Below are positions 26,217 to 34,598 of a stretch of DNA of 64,000 nt, piece by piece. Position numbers and translations under genes: made by a program. The notes beneath the pieces were generated by a model that worked only from the letters and a program-made list of their open reading frames with translations, did not search any database and was not told the origin of the DNA. Origin of the DNA: Salaquimonas pukyongi (GTDB lineage Bacteria > Pseudomonadota > Alphaproteobacteria > Rhizobiales > Rhizobiaceae); assembly GCF_001953055.1 (NCBI RefSeq), contig NZ_CP019044.1, forward strand, positions 2,852,001 through 2,916,000, in the 5' to 3' direction. Within the stretch, counting starts at the first letter, position 1. Each line of letters opens with the position of its first letter.

Positions 26217-27571
26217 GTTACGGCCCCGGCCAGTTTGCGGGCAATCGCCCCGTGTTCAGCCCTCAGTTTTTCAATATCCACACCAAGCGGCAAGCCTTCC
26301 TCAAGGCACCATTTGCCGCCGGTCATCACTTTTTCAGCCCGGTGCGCGCCGCATAATACCAGCGCTGCCAGCGCATCCCCTGCACCGGAAAAGCGCAACT
26401 CGTCCAGCCCGTAGAAGGCGATGTCCGCCTGCATGCCCGGTGCAATACGGCCGATATCCGTGCGCCCGAGACAGGCTGCAGACCCTTCCGTTGCCCAGCG
26501 CAGGGCATCTGCATGGGTAACCGCCGCAGCCCCGTATTTTAGCCGGTTGATCATCAGCGCATGCCGCACACCTTCCATCATATTGGAGTTGTCGTTGGAG
26601 GCAGAACCATCGACACCCAGCCCCACCTTCACGCCGGCGGTTTCCAGTTCCCGCGTTCGGCAGATGCCCGAGGCAAGCACCATGTTCGAGGTCGGGCAGT
26701 GGCAAATGCCCACCTTCGCTTTGCCCAGCCTCTCAACTTCCTCATCATTGAAGTGAATGCCATGGGCAAGCCACGTCCGGTCTGCCAGCCAGCCGGTTTC
26801 TTCCAGATAGTCCACCGGACGGCATTTGAATTTTTCAAGGCAATAGGCGTCCTCATCGTGGGTTTCCCCAAGATGGGTGTGAAGACGGCAGTCACAGGAT
26901 TTGGCCATTTTTGCCGTCTGCTTCATCAGTTCCGTGGTCACCGAAAAGGGCGAGCACGGCGCCAGGGCAACCTGGTTGAACGAGCCTTCGGCAGGATCGT
27001 GCCAGGCCTTTATCACGCGTTCGCAGTCTTTCAGGATTTCCTCTGTCGTCTGCACCACGCTGTCGGGCGGCAGCCCGCCATCCTTTTGCGACAGATCCAT
27101 GCTTCCCCGGTTGAGGGTGATGCGCATGCCAAGCCGCTCCGCCTCCTCAACCTGGATATCCATGGCATCGCCAAGACCGGCAGGAAAAACATAGTGGTGA
27201 TCGGAAGCCGCCGTACAGCCGGACATGAGAAGCTCGGTAAGCGCAAGCCGCGTCGCCAGCCGGAAACTCTCCCGGTTGAGCGCCTTGCCCCAGACCGGGT
27301 AAAGCGCCTTCAGCCAGTCGAACAGTTCCTTGTTGATCGCATCGGGATGTGCCCGCGTCAGCGTCTGATAAAAGTGATGATGGGTGTTGATGAGCCCGGG
27401 GATCATCACCAGCCGGCTGCAATCCACCGTTTCTGCAATCCCTGCCGGATGGGTGCCGGCCGGCACCAGCTCTACAATCCGCGAGCCCTCGACGACCACA
27501 CCGCCATCCGATCCCTCAGCCAGTATGGCCAGCGGCTCCTTCAGCCAGGTTCTTTTGGTGTTTGCGCTCAT
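26213..27571 (-). CDS. 8-oxoguanine deaminase-like amidohydrolase (AtzB/TrzN superfamily)
   Basis: Cytoplasmic zinc amidohydrolase of 452 residues. PGLINTHHHFYQTLTRA holds the HxH metal pair; the LHTHLGETHDE strand and LAHGIHFND supply further His ligands; LGVDGSASND the final Asp. The stretch ELFDWLKALYPVW and the SGCTAASDHHYVFP block match the 8-oxoguanine deaminase group (EC 3.5.4.32, giving urate), with hydroxyatrazine hydrolases as relatives. It overlaps the creatininase-family gene by ATGA and diverges from a MarR regulator with an inverted repeat between. Substrate within the group should be tested; guanine or another aminated heterocycle is possible. Confidence 0.85.
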   Translation of the reverse strand: MSANTKRTWLKEPLAILAEGSDGGVVVEGSRIVELVPAGTHPAGIAETVDCSRLVMIPGLINTHHHFYQTLTRAHPDAINKELFDWLKALYPVWGKALNRESFRLATRLALTELLMSGCTAASDHHYVFPAGLGDAMDIQVEEAERLGMRITLNRGSMDLSQKDGGLPPDSVVQTTEEILKDCERVIKAWHDPAEGSFNQVALAPCSPFSVTTELMKQTAKMAKSCDCRLHTHLGETHDEDAYCLEKFKCRPVDYLEETGWLADRTWLAHGIHFNDEEVERLGKAKVGICHCPTSNMVLASGICRTRELETAGVKVGLGVDGSASNDNSNMMEGVRHALMINRLKYGAAAVTHADALRWATEGSAACLGRTDIGRIAPGMQADIAFYGLDELRFSGAGDALAALVLCGAHRAEKVMTGGKWCLEEGLPLGVDIEKLRAEHGAIARKLAGAVT

Positions 27572-27621
27572 CCTGCCACTTGCCCGATGCTTTTGAGCCT
27601 GTCAGCATACCGCAGGGGCGC

Positions 27622-27652
27622 ATGCAACAAAACTGTCATGTTTTTGTCGCAT
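27622..27652. promoter_or_regulatory. Inverted repeat, candidate operator between deaminase and MarR genes
   Basis: ATGCAACAAAA at 27622-27632 and TTTTGTCGCAT at 27642-27652 match as an inverted repeat in 10 of 11 positions with a 9-base spacer. It lies midway between the divergent starts at 27571 and 27716. Such palindromes bind dimeric regulators; the adjacent MarR protein is the obvious candidate. Confidence 0.45.
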
Positions 27653-27715
27653 AAGCGGATCGAAAACAGTCCGGCAGGTTGCAAGAGGCCGCGCAAACAC
27701 TACAGAATCGGGATC

Positions 27716-28237
27716 ATGGCAGTCAGTAAAATTCCTCCCCTTTCCGCACGTCTGCTGGCCGTTGCCGGAAGGATTCGCAGCAAGCGGGCCGCCGACCTTT
27801 CGGCAAAAAATCTCTCGGAAGGCCATGACGGCTACCTGATGGCAATTCACCGCAATCCGGGAATTACCATGGGCGACCTCGCCTCCCTGCTGGAAATCAG
27901 CCCGTCCTCGACCACCAAGATCGCCACCAAACTGGAGGCGCTCGGACTGGTGCGCCGGGAAGCTTCACGGATCGACAGCCGGCAAAACCACGCTTTTCTT
28001 ACCGATGACGGCACGCAAATGGTAAACGATATCGCCATCGGCCATGGCGATTACGACGCCGAGCTCGTCAGCCGGCTGAAAGGCAAGGATGCCGACCGCT
28101 TGATGGCCATCCTCGACCGGCTTGAAGGCCGGAACGAGCCAGTTGGCAAAAAACCCAGAAAGGCCGGCAAAAAGAAGCGTTCCGACGGCAAGAAGGACGG
28201 CAAGAAAAAGCCGAAAAAGCAGAAGAAGGCCAAATAG
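27716..28237 (+). CDS. MarR-family regulator with Lys-rich C-terminal tail
   Basis: Winged-helix regulator of 173 residues. The core (about 20-140) shows GYLMAIHRNPGITMGDLASL and PSSTTKIATKLEALGLVRRE, a MarR recognition helix, then DSRQNHAFLTDDG, the wing. Residues from about 144 to the end are mostly Lys, Gly, Arg and Pro (for example KKDGKKKPKKQKKAK). The tail resembles histone H1-like DNA-binding extensions and is not typical of MarR. The ATG at 27716 lacks a clear ribosome site. The in-frame open region upstream lies on the opposite strand of the deaminase gene and is not coding. Likely controls the divergent deaminase operon. Confidence 0.85.
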   Translation: MAVSKIPPLSARLLAVAGRIRSKRAADLSAKNLSEGHDGYLMAIHRNPGITMGDLASLLEISPSSTTKIATKLEALGLVRREASRIDSRQNHAFLTDDGTQMVNDIAIGHGDYDAELVSRLKGKDADRLMAILDRLEGRNEPVGKKPRKAGKKKRSDGKKDGKKKPKKQKKAK

Positions 28238-28273
28238 CCGATTGACCGGCTGCCTGTGGGCAACGGCTTTTTT
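28236..28273 (+). terminator. Terminator after the MarR gene
   Basis: AGCCG(A)TTG starting within the stop region pairs with CAACGGCT at 28261-28268, leaving one A bulged, and runs into six T residues. It would end the MarR transcript before the LacI gene. Confidence 0.5.
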
Positions 28274-28393
28274 CTTGCAACTGCAACCCCAATATCCAAA
28301 ATAGGGCGTCACACACCGCGCTTATGCCGTCCGGCTGCATTCCGGCGGACCAGGCGCAACAGGCCGTCCGCGGATCAACGGGGAGAATGCCGT

Positions 28394-29413
28394 TTGGGCA
28401 ACAAGGTTACCTTATCAACCATTGCCGAATCCCTTGGCGTTTCCACGGCAACCGTTTCCCTTGCCCTGCGCGACAGCCCGCTGGTCGCCGATGCAACGCG
28501 CGACAAGATCAAGCAGGCCGCTGCCCTCTCCGGCTATATATACAACCGCCGCGCAGCGAGCCTGAGAACCTCGCGTTCCGGCATTGTCGGCGTCCTTGTG
28601 CCCGACATCATGAACCCGTTCTTTGCCGAAATCCTGCTGGGCATCGAGGAAGAACTCGGCCTCAAACGCCAGACCTTTTTCCTGTGTAATCACCGCGATG
28701 ACATCGCCGTTCAAAAACACTTCCTTGAAACCCTTTTGCAGTTCGGGGCCGACGGGGTAATCGTATCGCCTGCCATCGGCACCACCGCCGAAGACGTCAA
28801 GGCGATCGAGAATACCGGCCTTCCCGTCGTCATGGTGGCACGCTGGGTCCAGGGCGCGCGTGCGCCGGTTTATCGCGGCGACGACAAAAAGGGCACCTAC
28901 ATGGTGACCCGTCACCTGCTGGATCTTGGCCACACCAGACTTGCTTTCATCGGCGGGCGCCGCGGCACCTCGACCGGGCATGACCGTCGCGGCGGGTTTC
29001 TTGCCGCGCTTGAACAGGCCGGCATCGAGGCCGATCCTTCGCTGCAGGTCGGCACCGAGCGCACCCGCAAGGCCGGCTATGACAGCGTCCGCAAACTCTT
29101 TACCGAAAAGCCCGGCTGTGCAACGGCCATTGTCTGTTTTAACGATCTTCTGGCGATCGGCGCCATGAGCGGGCTGCGCTCGCTCGGTCTGGAGCCCGGC
29201 AGCGATGTCGCTGTGACAGGCTATGACGACATCGCCGAGGCAGAGATTTCCGCTCCGACCCTTACCTCGGTCTGGAATGGTCAGCAGAAAGCCGGACAAC
29301 TCGCGGCCCGGGCGATGCTGCGCATTCTCGACGGCGAAACGGAAATCGGCGAAGACCGCCTGATTGAACCCGAACTGCGCATTCGCGAATCGAGCGGCGA
29401 GAAGATCGCCTAA
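28394..29413 (+). CDS. LacI-family transcriptional regulator
   Basis: Sugar- or metabolite-responsive repressor of 339 residues. The LacI helix-turn-helix (VTLSTIAESLGVSTATVSLAL) opens the protein and the hinge follows near residue 50 (SGYIYNRRAASLRTSRSG). The periplasmic-binding-protein-like core continues to the end (VGVLVPDIMNPFFAEIL, ALEQAGIEADPSLQ, CFNDLLAIGAMSGLRSLG). I chose a TTG at 28394: GGGAG lies 8-9 bases upstream and the HTH then begins a few residues in, as usual; the frame stays open upstream without homology. It is followed after 21 bases by the aminotransferase gene, probably in one operon. Confidence 0.88.
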   Translation: MGNKVTLSTIAESLGVSTATVSLALRDSPLVADATRDKIKQAAALSGYIYNRRAASLRTSRSGIVGVLVPDIMNPFFAEILLGIEEELGLKRQTFFLCNHRDDIAVQKHFLETLLQFGADGVIVSPAIGTTAEDVKAIENTGLPVVMVARWVQGARAPVYRGDDKKGTYMVTRHLLDLGHTRLAFIGGRRGTSTGHDRRGGFLAALEQAGIEADPSLQVGTERTRKAGYDSVRKLFTEKPGCATAIVCFNDLLAIGAMSGLRSLGLEPGSDVAVTGYDDIAEAEISAPTLTSVWNGQQKAGQLAARAMLRILDGETEIGEDRLIEPELRIRESSGEKIA

Positions 29414-29434
29414 GAAGCAATTTTGGGAAGCACC

Positions 29435-30604
29435 ATGTTGCACACCACTCCCGGCTTTGAGCGCATCGGCGAGGAAAACGCATTCGCCGTGCTTGCCAGA
29501 GCGACCGAACTTGCAGCCGGCGGCATGGACGTCATCAATCTGGGCATCGGCCAGCCGGATTTTCCAACGCCGCCGCACATCGTTGAAGCAGCGGTAAAGG
29601 CGCTGCGCGACGGCCATCACGGCTATACGCCGGCCAATGGCATCCTGCCTTGCCGGGAAGCGGTTGCCCGCCGCACGCTGGCAACCACCGGTGTTGATGT
29701 TTCGCCTGAAAACATCATGATCATGCCGGGCGGCAAGGTGACAATGTTTGCCGCCATTTTGATGTTTGGCGAGCCGGGGGCAGAAATTTGCTATCCCGAT
29801 CCGGGCTTTCCCATCTATCGCTCGATGATCGAGTTTACCGGCGCAACACCGGTGCCAATTCCGGTCCGCGAGGAAAACGGCTTTGCTTTTTCCGCCGACG
29901 AAGCCCTGTCGCTGATCACCGAGAAGACGCGGCTTGTCATTGTCAATTCACCGGCCAATCCGACCGGCGGTGTCACACCCCGCGCCGAGATCGAAAAATT
30001 CGCCGCCGGGCTTGAGCGTTTTCCCGGCACTGCTGTCCTCTCCGACGAAATCTACGATTCGATGACCTATGACGGCGAGGAACATGTCTCGCTGCTGACC
30101 TTCCCGGAACTCCGCGACCGGCTGATCGTTTTGAACGGCTGGTCGAAAACCTGGGCAATGACCGGCTGGCGCATGGGCTGGTCGATCTGGCCGGATGCCA
30201 TCTGCGACAAGGTGCGCAAACTCGCCGTCAATTGCTGGTCCTGCGTCAATGCCCCGGCGCAATATGCCGGCATCGCGGCCATTGACGGGCCACAGGACGA
30301 TGTCGAAGCGATGATGGCCGCCTTTGACCGGCGCCGCATGCTGGTGGTCGAAAAGGTTAACGCCATCGATGGCCTTTCCTGCCGCACCCCCAAGGGCGCC
30401 TTCTATGCCTTTCCCAACATCTCGGCAACCGGATGGAAGGCGAAGGAACTGGCTTCCGCGCTGTTGGAAAAAACCGGTACCGCCACCATTGGCGGCCCTG
30501 ATTTCGGCATTCTGGGCGAGGGCTATCTCCGGCTTTCCTATGCCAATTCGGAAGAAAACATCGCCCGTGCCCTTAAGCGAATCGGCAACTTCCTGGCCGG
30601 CTGA
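29435..30604 (+). CDS. Class I/II pyridoxal-phosphate aminotransferase
   Basis: Fold type I aminotransferase of 389 residues, cytoplasmic. GIGQPDFPTPPHIVEAA is the N-terminal substrate loop, NSPANPTGG carries the conserved Asn, SDEIYDSMTYDG the PLP-contacting Asp/Tyr, and NGWSKTWAMTGWRMGW the Schiff-base Lys. A Arg near the end (GYLRLSYANSEENI) binds the substrate carboxylate. It belongs to the AspC/YbdL-like broad group; amino donor is not readable. It lies 21 bases downstream of the LacI-type regulator and converges with the GNAT gene. Confidence 0.9.
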   Translation: MLHTTPGFERIGEENAFAVLARATELAAGGMDVINLGIGQPDFPTPPHIVEAAVKALRDGHHGYTPANGILPCREAVARRTLATTGVDVSPENIMIMPGGKVTMFAAILMFGEPGAEICYPDPGFPIYRSMIEFTGATPVPIPVREENGFAFSADEALSLITEKTRLVIVNSPANPTGGVTPRAEIEKFAAGLERFPGTAVLSDEIYDSMTYDGEEHVSLLTFPELRDRLIVLNGWSKTWAMTGWRMGWSIWPDAICDKVRKLAVNCWSCVNAPAQYAGIAAIDGPQDDVEAMMAAFDRRRMLVVEKVNAIDGLSCRTPKGAFYAFPNISATGWKAKELASALLEKTGTATIGGPDFGILGEGYLRLSYANSEENIARALKRIGNFLAG

Positions 30605-30624
30605 CAACAGCAACCCGACCCTTT

Positions 30625-31071
30625 CTACAATTCCTTCTCGAACCAGTGTTCGGCATAGGGATTGTCGTTGTAGCGGGGAATTTCCCTGTAGCCGCGCTTT
30701 TTGTACATCGCCTGCGCCTCAACCAGCGTCCCATTGGTATCGAGCCGCACTGCTGTAAATCCTTCGCCGGCAGCCCTGTCTTCAAGCCAGGTCATCAGAG
30801 CGCTGGCAACGCCCCTGCCCCGGGCCTTGCCCGACACCCACACCCGCTTTACCTCGCCAATCCCGCCACCAAGATCACGCAAGCTGCCGCATCCCAATGC
30901 TGTATCTGCGTCCATCGCCAGAACATGCCATTGCCGTACATCCTGTGCATCGGCGATGTCGCCTGCATGGGGGTCGAAGGAGACACCGAACCGCTCGCTG
31001 ATTTCAGAAAAATAGGCCTGCTGACAGGTGGCAAGTACATCATCGCCGCCCGCTACCTCGATCAGCTTCAT
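30625..31071 (-). CDS. GNAT-family N-acetyltransferase
   Basis: Acyltransferase of 148 residues transferring an acetyl group from acetyl-CoA to an amine. The acetyl-CoA loop appears as VWVSGKARGRGVASALM near the middle, with the C-terminal part YKKRGYREIPRYNDNPYAEHWFEK typical of the family. The ATG at 31071 overlaps the stop of the aldolase gene (ATGA), so it is co-translated with it. Upstream in-frame starts would lie inside the aldolase gene. Substrate unknown. Confidence 0.85.
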   Translation of the reverse strand: MKLIEVAGGDDVLATCQQAYFSEISERFGVSFDPHAGDIADAQDVRQWHVLAMDADTALGCGSLRDLGGGIGEVKRVWVSGKARGRGVASALMTWLEDRAAGEGFTAVRLDTNGTLVEAQAMYKKRGYREIPRYNDNPYAEHWFEKEL

Positions 31072-31703
31072 CCGGTAAGTTCGCAGGCTTTGCGCGCCAG
31101 CGCCTCGATTGCCGCCCATTCGCCTTTTCCGGTCAGATCGGCCGGTGCCACCCAGGAACCGCCGACACAAGGCACGTTCGGCAGGGCCAGATAGTCCCGG
31201 GCGCTCTGGGGGGTAATGCCGCCTGTAGGGCAGATGGTAAACTGCGGCAGAGGCGAGGCAATGGATTTCAGGTAAGCCGCACCGCCTGCTGCCTCCGCCG
31301 GAAAAAACTTCAGATGGGTGTAGCCGGCTTCACCGAGCCGCATCATCTCCGATGCCGTGGCCGAACCCGGCAATAGCGGCACAGGGCAATCCCCAGCCGC
31401 TTTCAGCAGGTCAGGCGCTGCGCCGGGCGAAACCATGAACCGGCCCCCGGCCTTTTCAACGGCAGCGATCTGCTCGTGGTCAAGCACGGTGCCGGCACCG
31501 GCAAACGCGCCTTCGACTTCGGCGGCAACCGCACGAATACAGTCGATTGCGTTCGGCGTGCGCAGCGTGATTTCGATGGCGGGAAGCCCACCCCTGACCA
31601 GCGCCCTGGCAAGCTTGACCGCCAGCCCCGGACTATCGATCACCACGACGGGAATGACCGGTGCGGCATTCATGATGGCGTTCAAGCTTTCTGTCTTGGT
31701 CAT
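31068..31703 (-). CDS. eda: 2-dehydro-3-deoxy-phosphogluconate (KDPG) aldolase
   Basis: Class I aldolase of 211 residues cleaving KDPG to pyruvate and glyceraldehyde 3-phosphate, the last Entner-Doudoroff step. Glu44 in AIEITLRTP is the catalytic acid, Lys132 in HLKFFPAE the Schiff-base residue, and the phosphate loop GGITPQS and PCVGGSW are kept. The family length is about 210. The partner dehydratase (edd) is not in the window. It may instead act on a related 2-keto-3-deoxy sugar acid. The downstream GNAT gene overlaps by four bases. Confidence 0.92.
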   Translation of the reverse strand: MTKTESLNAIMNAAPVIPVVVIDSPGLAVKLARALVRGGLPAIEITLRTPNAIDCIRAVAAEVEGAFAGAGTVLDHEQIAAVEKAGGRFMVSPGAAPDLLKAAGDCPVPLLPGSATASEMMRLGEAGYTHLKFFPAEAAGGAAYLKSIASPLPQFTICPTGGITPQSARDYLALPNVPCVGGSWVAPADLTGKGEWAAIEALARKACELTG

Positions 31704-31763
31704 GGCGTTTCTTCCTGCTGCCGGTTTAGGGTCTTCCTACAACAGGCGGCAAGACATGCAAAC

Positions 31764-32630
31764 TCATGCCGCCGGCAGGGCAGCGCCGTCTAATGCCAAA
31801 ACAGGCCGCTCCAGCACTATGAAGGTTTTGGGTCCGGCAATCCCGTCGGCTGCAAGGCCGTTCCGGGCCTGGAAGGCTTTAAGCGCGGCACGGGTAAGCG
31901 AGCCGAAATCCCCATCGACAAAAAGTGCAAACCCGTGCCGGTTCAATTGTCCCTGCAACCCGGCAACCAGTGCGCCCCGGTCCCCGAACCGCAACAACAA
32001 GGGCTGATGGCGTTTTGACGGGTCCTTTCTCAAAGCCGGCCCGCACATCGCACGGTACTTTGAATAGGCATTTTCAAGCTTCCGGTCATAGCCGTGACGC
32101 GCATAGGCGGGCCCGTTATAGCCGCGGGCAAAGGCGCGCCAGTTCTGCTGCACCAGTTCATCGGCCAGCCCCGCCTTTTCAATGAAACGCAACATCAGTT
32201 CAACCTGCCCTTCCAGCCCGCTGCGCGCCCTGAAAACCAGGGCATCTATGCTGGCATAGTCAAGCCAGCGCCAATGGGCGCCCATGACCTGTCCCACGCC
32301 CCATGACACCGACTGCAAGGCCGCATCCCGGTCGAGCCCGCAGGCCCGCTTGAGCAGTTTCCAGCGCCCGCGCTGGCTGCGCGGATTGCGCACCCTGCCC
32401 GCCTTGTGATGGGCCAGCCCGTTGACCACTGCCTGATTGCGTTTCTGCCGGGCCAGAAGACGGTAGAAATAATGTCCCTCAAAACGGATCAGCGGTTCGG
32501 CACGGCCCTCAACCCTGGCAAAGACCCTGCCGCCACTTTCCACATCCACCACCGCCATCAGTGCTGCCGGATCGTGGTTTGCAGCCTTGGCGATCCGGGA
32601 AAGCTCGGTTCTAGTTTCTGCTTCGAGCAC
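31764..32630 (-). CDS. N-acetylmuramidase-domain (DUF3380) endolysin-like protein with peptidoglycan-binding domain
   Basis: Peptidoglycan hydrolase of 288 residues. The N-acetylmuramidase (DUF3380) domain spans about residues 5-190, with Glu31 in VVDVESGGRV the probable catalytic acid, EPLIRFEGHYFYRLL, and SVSWGVGQVMGAHW. A PG_binding_1 domain follows from about 215 (GALVAGLQGQLNRHGF, VDGDFGSLTRAALKAFQ). The GTG at 32630 has AAAGGAG ahead of it. No signal peptide, holin or other phage gene is near. The type is common in phages and gene transfer agents, so this may be a domesticated lysin or a remnant. Confidence 0.85.
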   Translation of the reverse strand: MLEAETRTELSRIAKAANHDPAALMAVVDVESGGRVFARVEGRAEPLIRFEGHYFYRLLARQKRNQAVVNGLAHHKAGRVRNPRSQRGRWKLLKRACGLDRDAALQSVSWGVGQVMGAHWRWLDYASIDALVFRARSGLEGQVELMLRFIEKAGLADELVQQNWRAFARGYNGPAYARHGYDRKLENAYSKYRAMCGPALRKDPSKRHQPLLLRFGDRGALVAGLQGQLNRHGFALFVDGDFGSLTRAALKAFQARNGLAADGIAGPKTFIVLERPVLALDGAALPAA

Positions 32631-33236
32631 GGCGGCTCCTTTGTTTCGTTGGAGGTGGGGCTTCCGGGGCCACCTCCTCCTTCGCCCTTCGACAAGCACA
32701 GGAGGCTCAGGATGAGGGTGGAGGCAGATCGTGCACACCTCGCCGTTCGTTCGATGCGTTCGCACCAGCGGTATCAAAAGAACTGGCGAGGGACATCCCT
32801 AGACGTGTCCGCCGGGTTTTTGCCCGCCTTGCCCGCAGCCACACTCTCACGGCCGCGAACTGATGTTTCAATCGATGCAGGCGGGAAAAGGATAAGGGAA
32901 GGAAAAGAGGGCGGGGATAAGTTTTCACCTGAAATCGCACGTAGACCGCAGCGAAGAGAGGGATGCGCAAGATTTCAGGCACCCGATGTCATCCCCGGAC
33001 CGCCAGCTTTTGATGGCGTGATCCGGGAACCCATTGCGTGATTTATCCTCTTTCAGCGAACCATCAACGTTCGTCATCGCCGGGTTCAAACCGGCGATCC
33101 AGCGACCCCTATTCATTGGCTCCTCGGGTCAAGCCCGAGGATGACGAAGAGGGGCCCGAGGATGACGAAGAGGGGCCGAGGATAACGAAGAGGGGCCAGG
33201 GATAACCGGGGAAGGGCACGCTATCCCCGGTCGTTA
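32631..33236. other. Intergenic region with palindromes and tandem repeats
   Basis: About 600 bases with no convincing gene. It carries several short inverted repeats, including CGCCGG-CCGGCG around 33077-33096 and CCTCGGG-CCCGAGG at 33122-33140, and a short tandem array. It looks like an accumulation of mobile intergenic palindromes, as is frequent in rhizobial genomes. The promoter of the muramidase gene must lie near 32640-32700. Confidence 0.6.
33122..33215. repeat. Palindrome followed by about three 21-bp tandem repeats
   Basis: CCTCGGG, a TCAAG loop and CCCGAGG form a perfect 7-bp palindrome. Its right arm starts a tandem array of CCCGAGGATGACGAAGAGGG units: 33134-33154, 33155-33175, 33176-33195 (one base shorter, G-to-A changed), then a degraded fourth copy to about 33215. 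The same palindrome family recurs at 41453-41523. Confidence 0.75.
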
Positions 33237-33884
33237 TTATCGAGCCTGACTTCCGGCCGCATCTGCAGCTTCGAAATGCGCTATCTGGTCAGCTTGGGCT
33301 TTCCTGAATGCGGGTCGCTCCGTAACGCGCGTCACATAGGACTCCGTTGCCGGCCGGTCTCCAAAGGAACGAACCTTTCCCACGCGAAGAGCATCAGCCA
33401 TAAGCAGGTCCGCGACGGTGAAGCGGCCGGCAGCCAGCCATTCCCGCTCTCCCAGAACTCTTTCCATGTGCTCAAGACGGCTTTCCATCCAGCCGGTCAG
33501 ACCGTTGTCCTTTGCACCGGTCACCTCAAGAAACCACCAGGGAACCGAAACCATCTCGATCGAGTTGAGCGCGGCGATGAACCATTGAAGTGTATCGGCC
33601 CTGTCCTTGGCATCGCAGGGCATCAGCACATCGCTTTTTTCCGCCAAGTGCAGGAGACACGCACCGCTCTCGAACAATTCAAGCTCACCATCGTCCATAA
33701 AGGGAACCTGGGCGAATGGTTGCCGCGCCAGATGGCCAGGTCCCCTTTCGTTGAAAGGAACCGTGCGAACACAATATGCAAGCCCGGCTTCCTCGCAGGC
33801 CCATCTCAGCCGCAGGTCGCGCACGAAGCCACGGGGACCTTCCGGCACCCAGTCCATGGTCCAGATCGTTATCAGCTCAGACAT
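33237..33884 (-). CDS. Glutathione S-transferase family protein
   Basis: Soluble protein of 215 residues with an N-terminal thioredoxin-like GST domain (about 1-85) and a C-terminal all-helical domain. In the first domain LFESGACLLHLAEK is the conserved glutathione gamma-glutamyl binding segment, and FAQVPFMDDG the cis-Pro loop. WLAAGRFTVADLLMADALR is the C-terminal N-capping box region. The class cannot be assigned firmly. It faces away from aroQ with 217 bases between their starts. Confidence 0.88.
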   Translation of the reverse strand: MSELITIWTMDWVPEGPRGFVRDLRLRWACEEAGLAYCVRTVPFNERGPGHLARQPFAQVPFMDDGELELFESGACLLHLAEKSDVLMPCDAKDRADTLQWFIAALNSIEMVSVPWWFLEVTGAKDNGLTGWMESRLEHMERVLGEREWLAAGRFTVADLLMADALRVGKVRSFGDRPATESYVTRVTERPAFRKAQADQIAHFEAADAAGSQAR

Positions 33885-33973
33885 GGTTCTTCATCCTGCA
33901 GCAGTTTGGCATCGCATCACCAACGCACAAAGGGCTTCAAGCCTTCCACCCTCTGACAATAATTGCTAGAGCG

Positions 33974-34008
33974 ATTCGGGTTTTGACGTAAATCGGAAAA
34001 CCCTGAAT
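33974..34008. repeat. Imperfect inverted repeat upstream of aroQ
   Basis: ATTCGGGTTTT at 33974-33984 pairs with AAAACCC(T)GAAT at 33997-34008 around a 12-base loop; one T is unpaired. It is preceded by CTAGAGCG, the same octamer that opens the MITE-like element at 50791. It may be one end of a related intergenic repeat. Confidence 0.4.
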
Positions 34009-34101
34009 GCGTTATCCGGTTCAGTACCTTGGCGAGAACTCCGGTTTGCACCCGAAGGTGAAACGATCTAAGGGCTGGCGAAGCATTCCACGGAGAAGAC
34101 C

Positions 34102-34539
34102 ATGGCCTGCCTGCTGATCATCAACGGACCGAACCTCAACCTGCTGGGCACCCGCCAGCCGGAAGTCTATGGCTCACAGACGCTTGAAGACGTGGAACGG
34201 CTGTCCATTGATGCTGCCCGCACCGGCGGAGCTTCCGCAGAGTGCTTTCAGAGCAACCATGAAGGCGAGATCATCGACCGCATTCATGCCGCTCGCGGCA
34301 AGCATGATGCCATCATCATCAATCCCGGTGCCTATTCCCACACCTCGATCGCCATTCGCGATGCGCTGTCGGGCGTGGATATTCCCGTCTGGGAGGTCCA
34401 CATTTCCAACATTCATGCCCGCGATACCTTTCGCCATCACTCCCATATATCGGCAATTGCCAATGGCGTGATCTGCGGCTGCGGCATTCTGGGGTACCGC
34501 CTGGCCGTCATGGCCGCGCTGGAAGCCCTCGGCGACTGA
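34102..34539 (+). CDS. aroQ: 3-dehydroquinate dehydratase, type II
   Basis: Shikimate-pathway enzyme of 145 residues, dodecameric in the family, turning 3-dehydroquinate into 3-dehydroshikimate. [18 protein letters not shown] carries the lid loop with catalytic Tyr23; the substrate region [17 protein letters not shown] and the conserved [16 protein letters not shown], with the catalytic His and Arg, follow. Length is normal. No ribosome site stands out except GGAGAAG a few bases before the ATG. The gene stands alone. Confidence 0.95.
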   Translation: MACLLIINGPNLNLLGTRQPEVYGSQTLEDVERLSIDAARTGGASAECFQSNHEGEIIDRIHAARGKHDAIIINPGAYSHTSIAIRDALSGVDIPVWEVHISNIHARDTFRHHSHISAIANGVICGCGILGYRLAVMAALEALGD

Positions 34540-34598
34540 AGCGGTTGTTTTTTGCAATTGCGGACGGAAAACCGGCGCCCACATTTCCTGAATTTGCT

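Noticed and set aside
26561-27715. Upstream extension of the MarR frame to over 550 residues
   Set aside because: The extension lies opposite the deaminase gene and has no homology; the MarR domain begins at 27716.
28415-29620. A 401-residue leftward open frame over the LacI and aminotransferase genes
   Set aside because: Overlaps two genes with clear HTH and PLP motifs; composition is like an antisense shadow.
33985-34080. A riboswitch upstream of aroQ
   Set aside because: Only an imperfect hairpin is seen; no known riboswitch core is recognisable.
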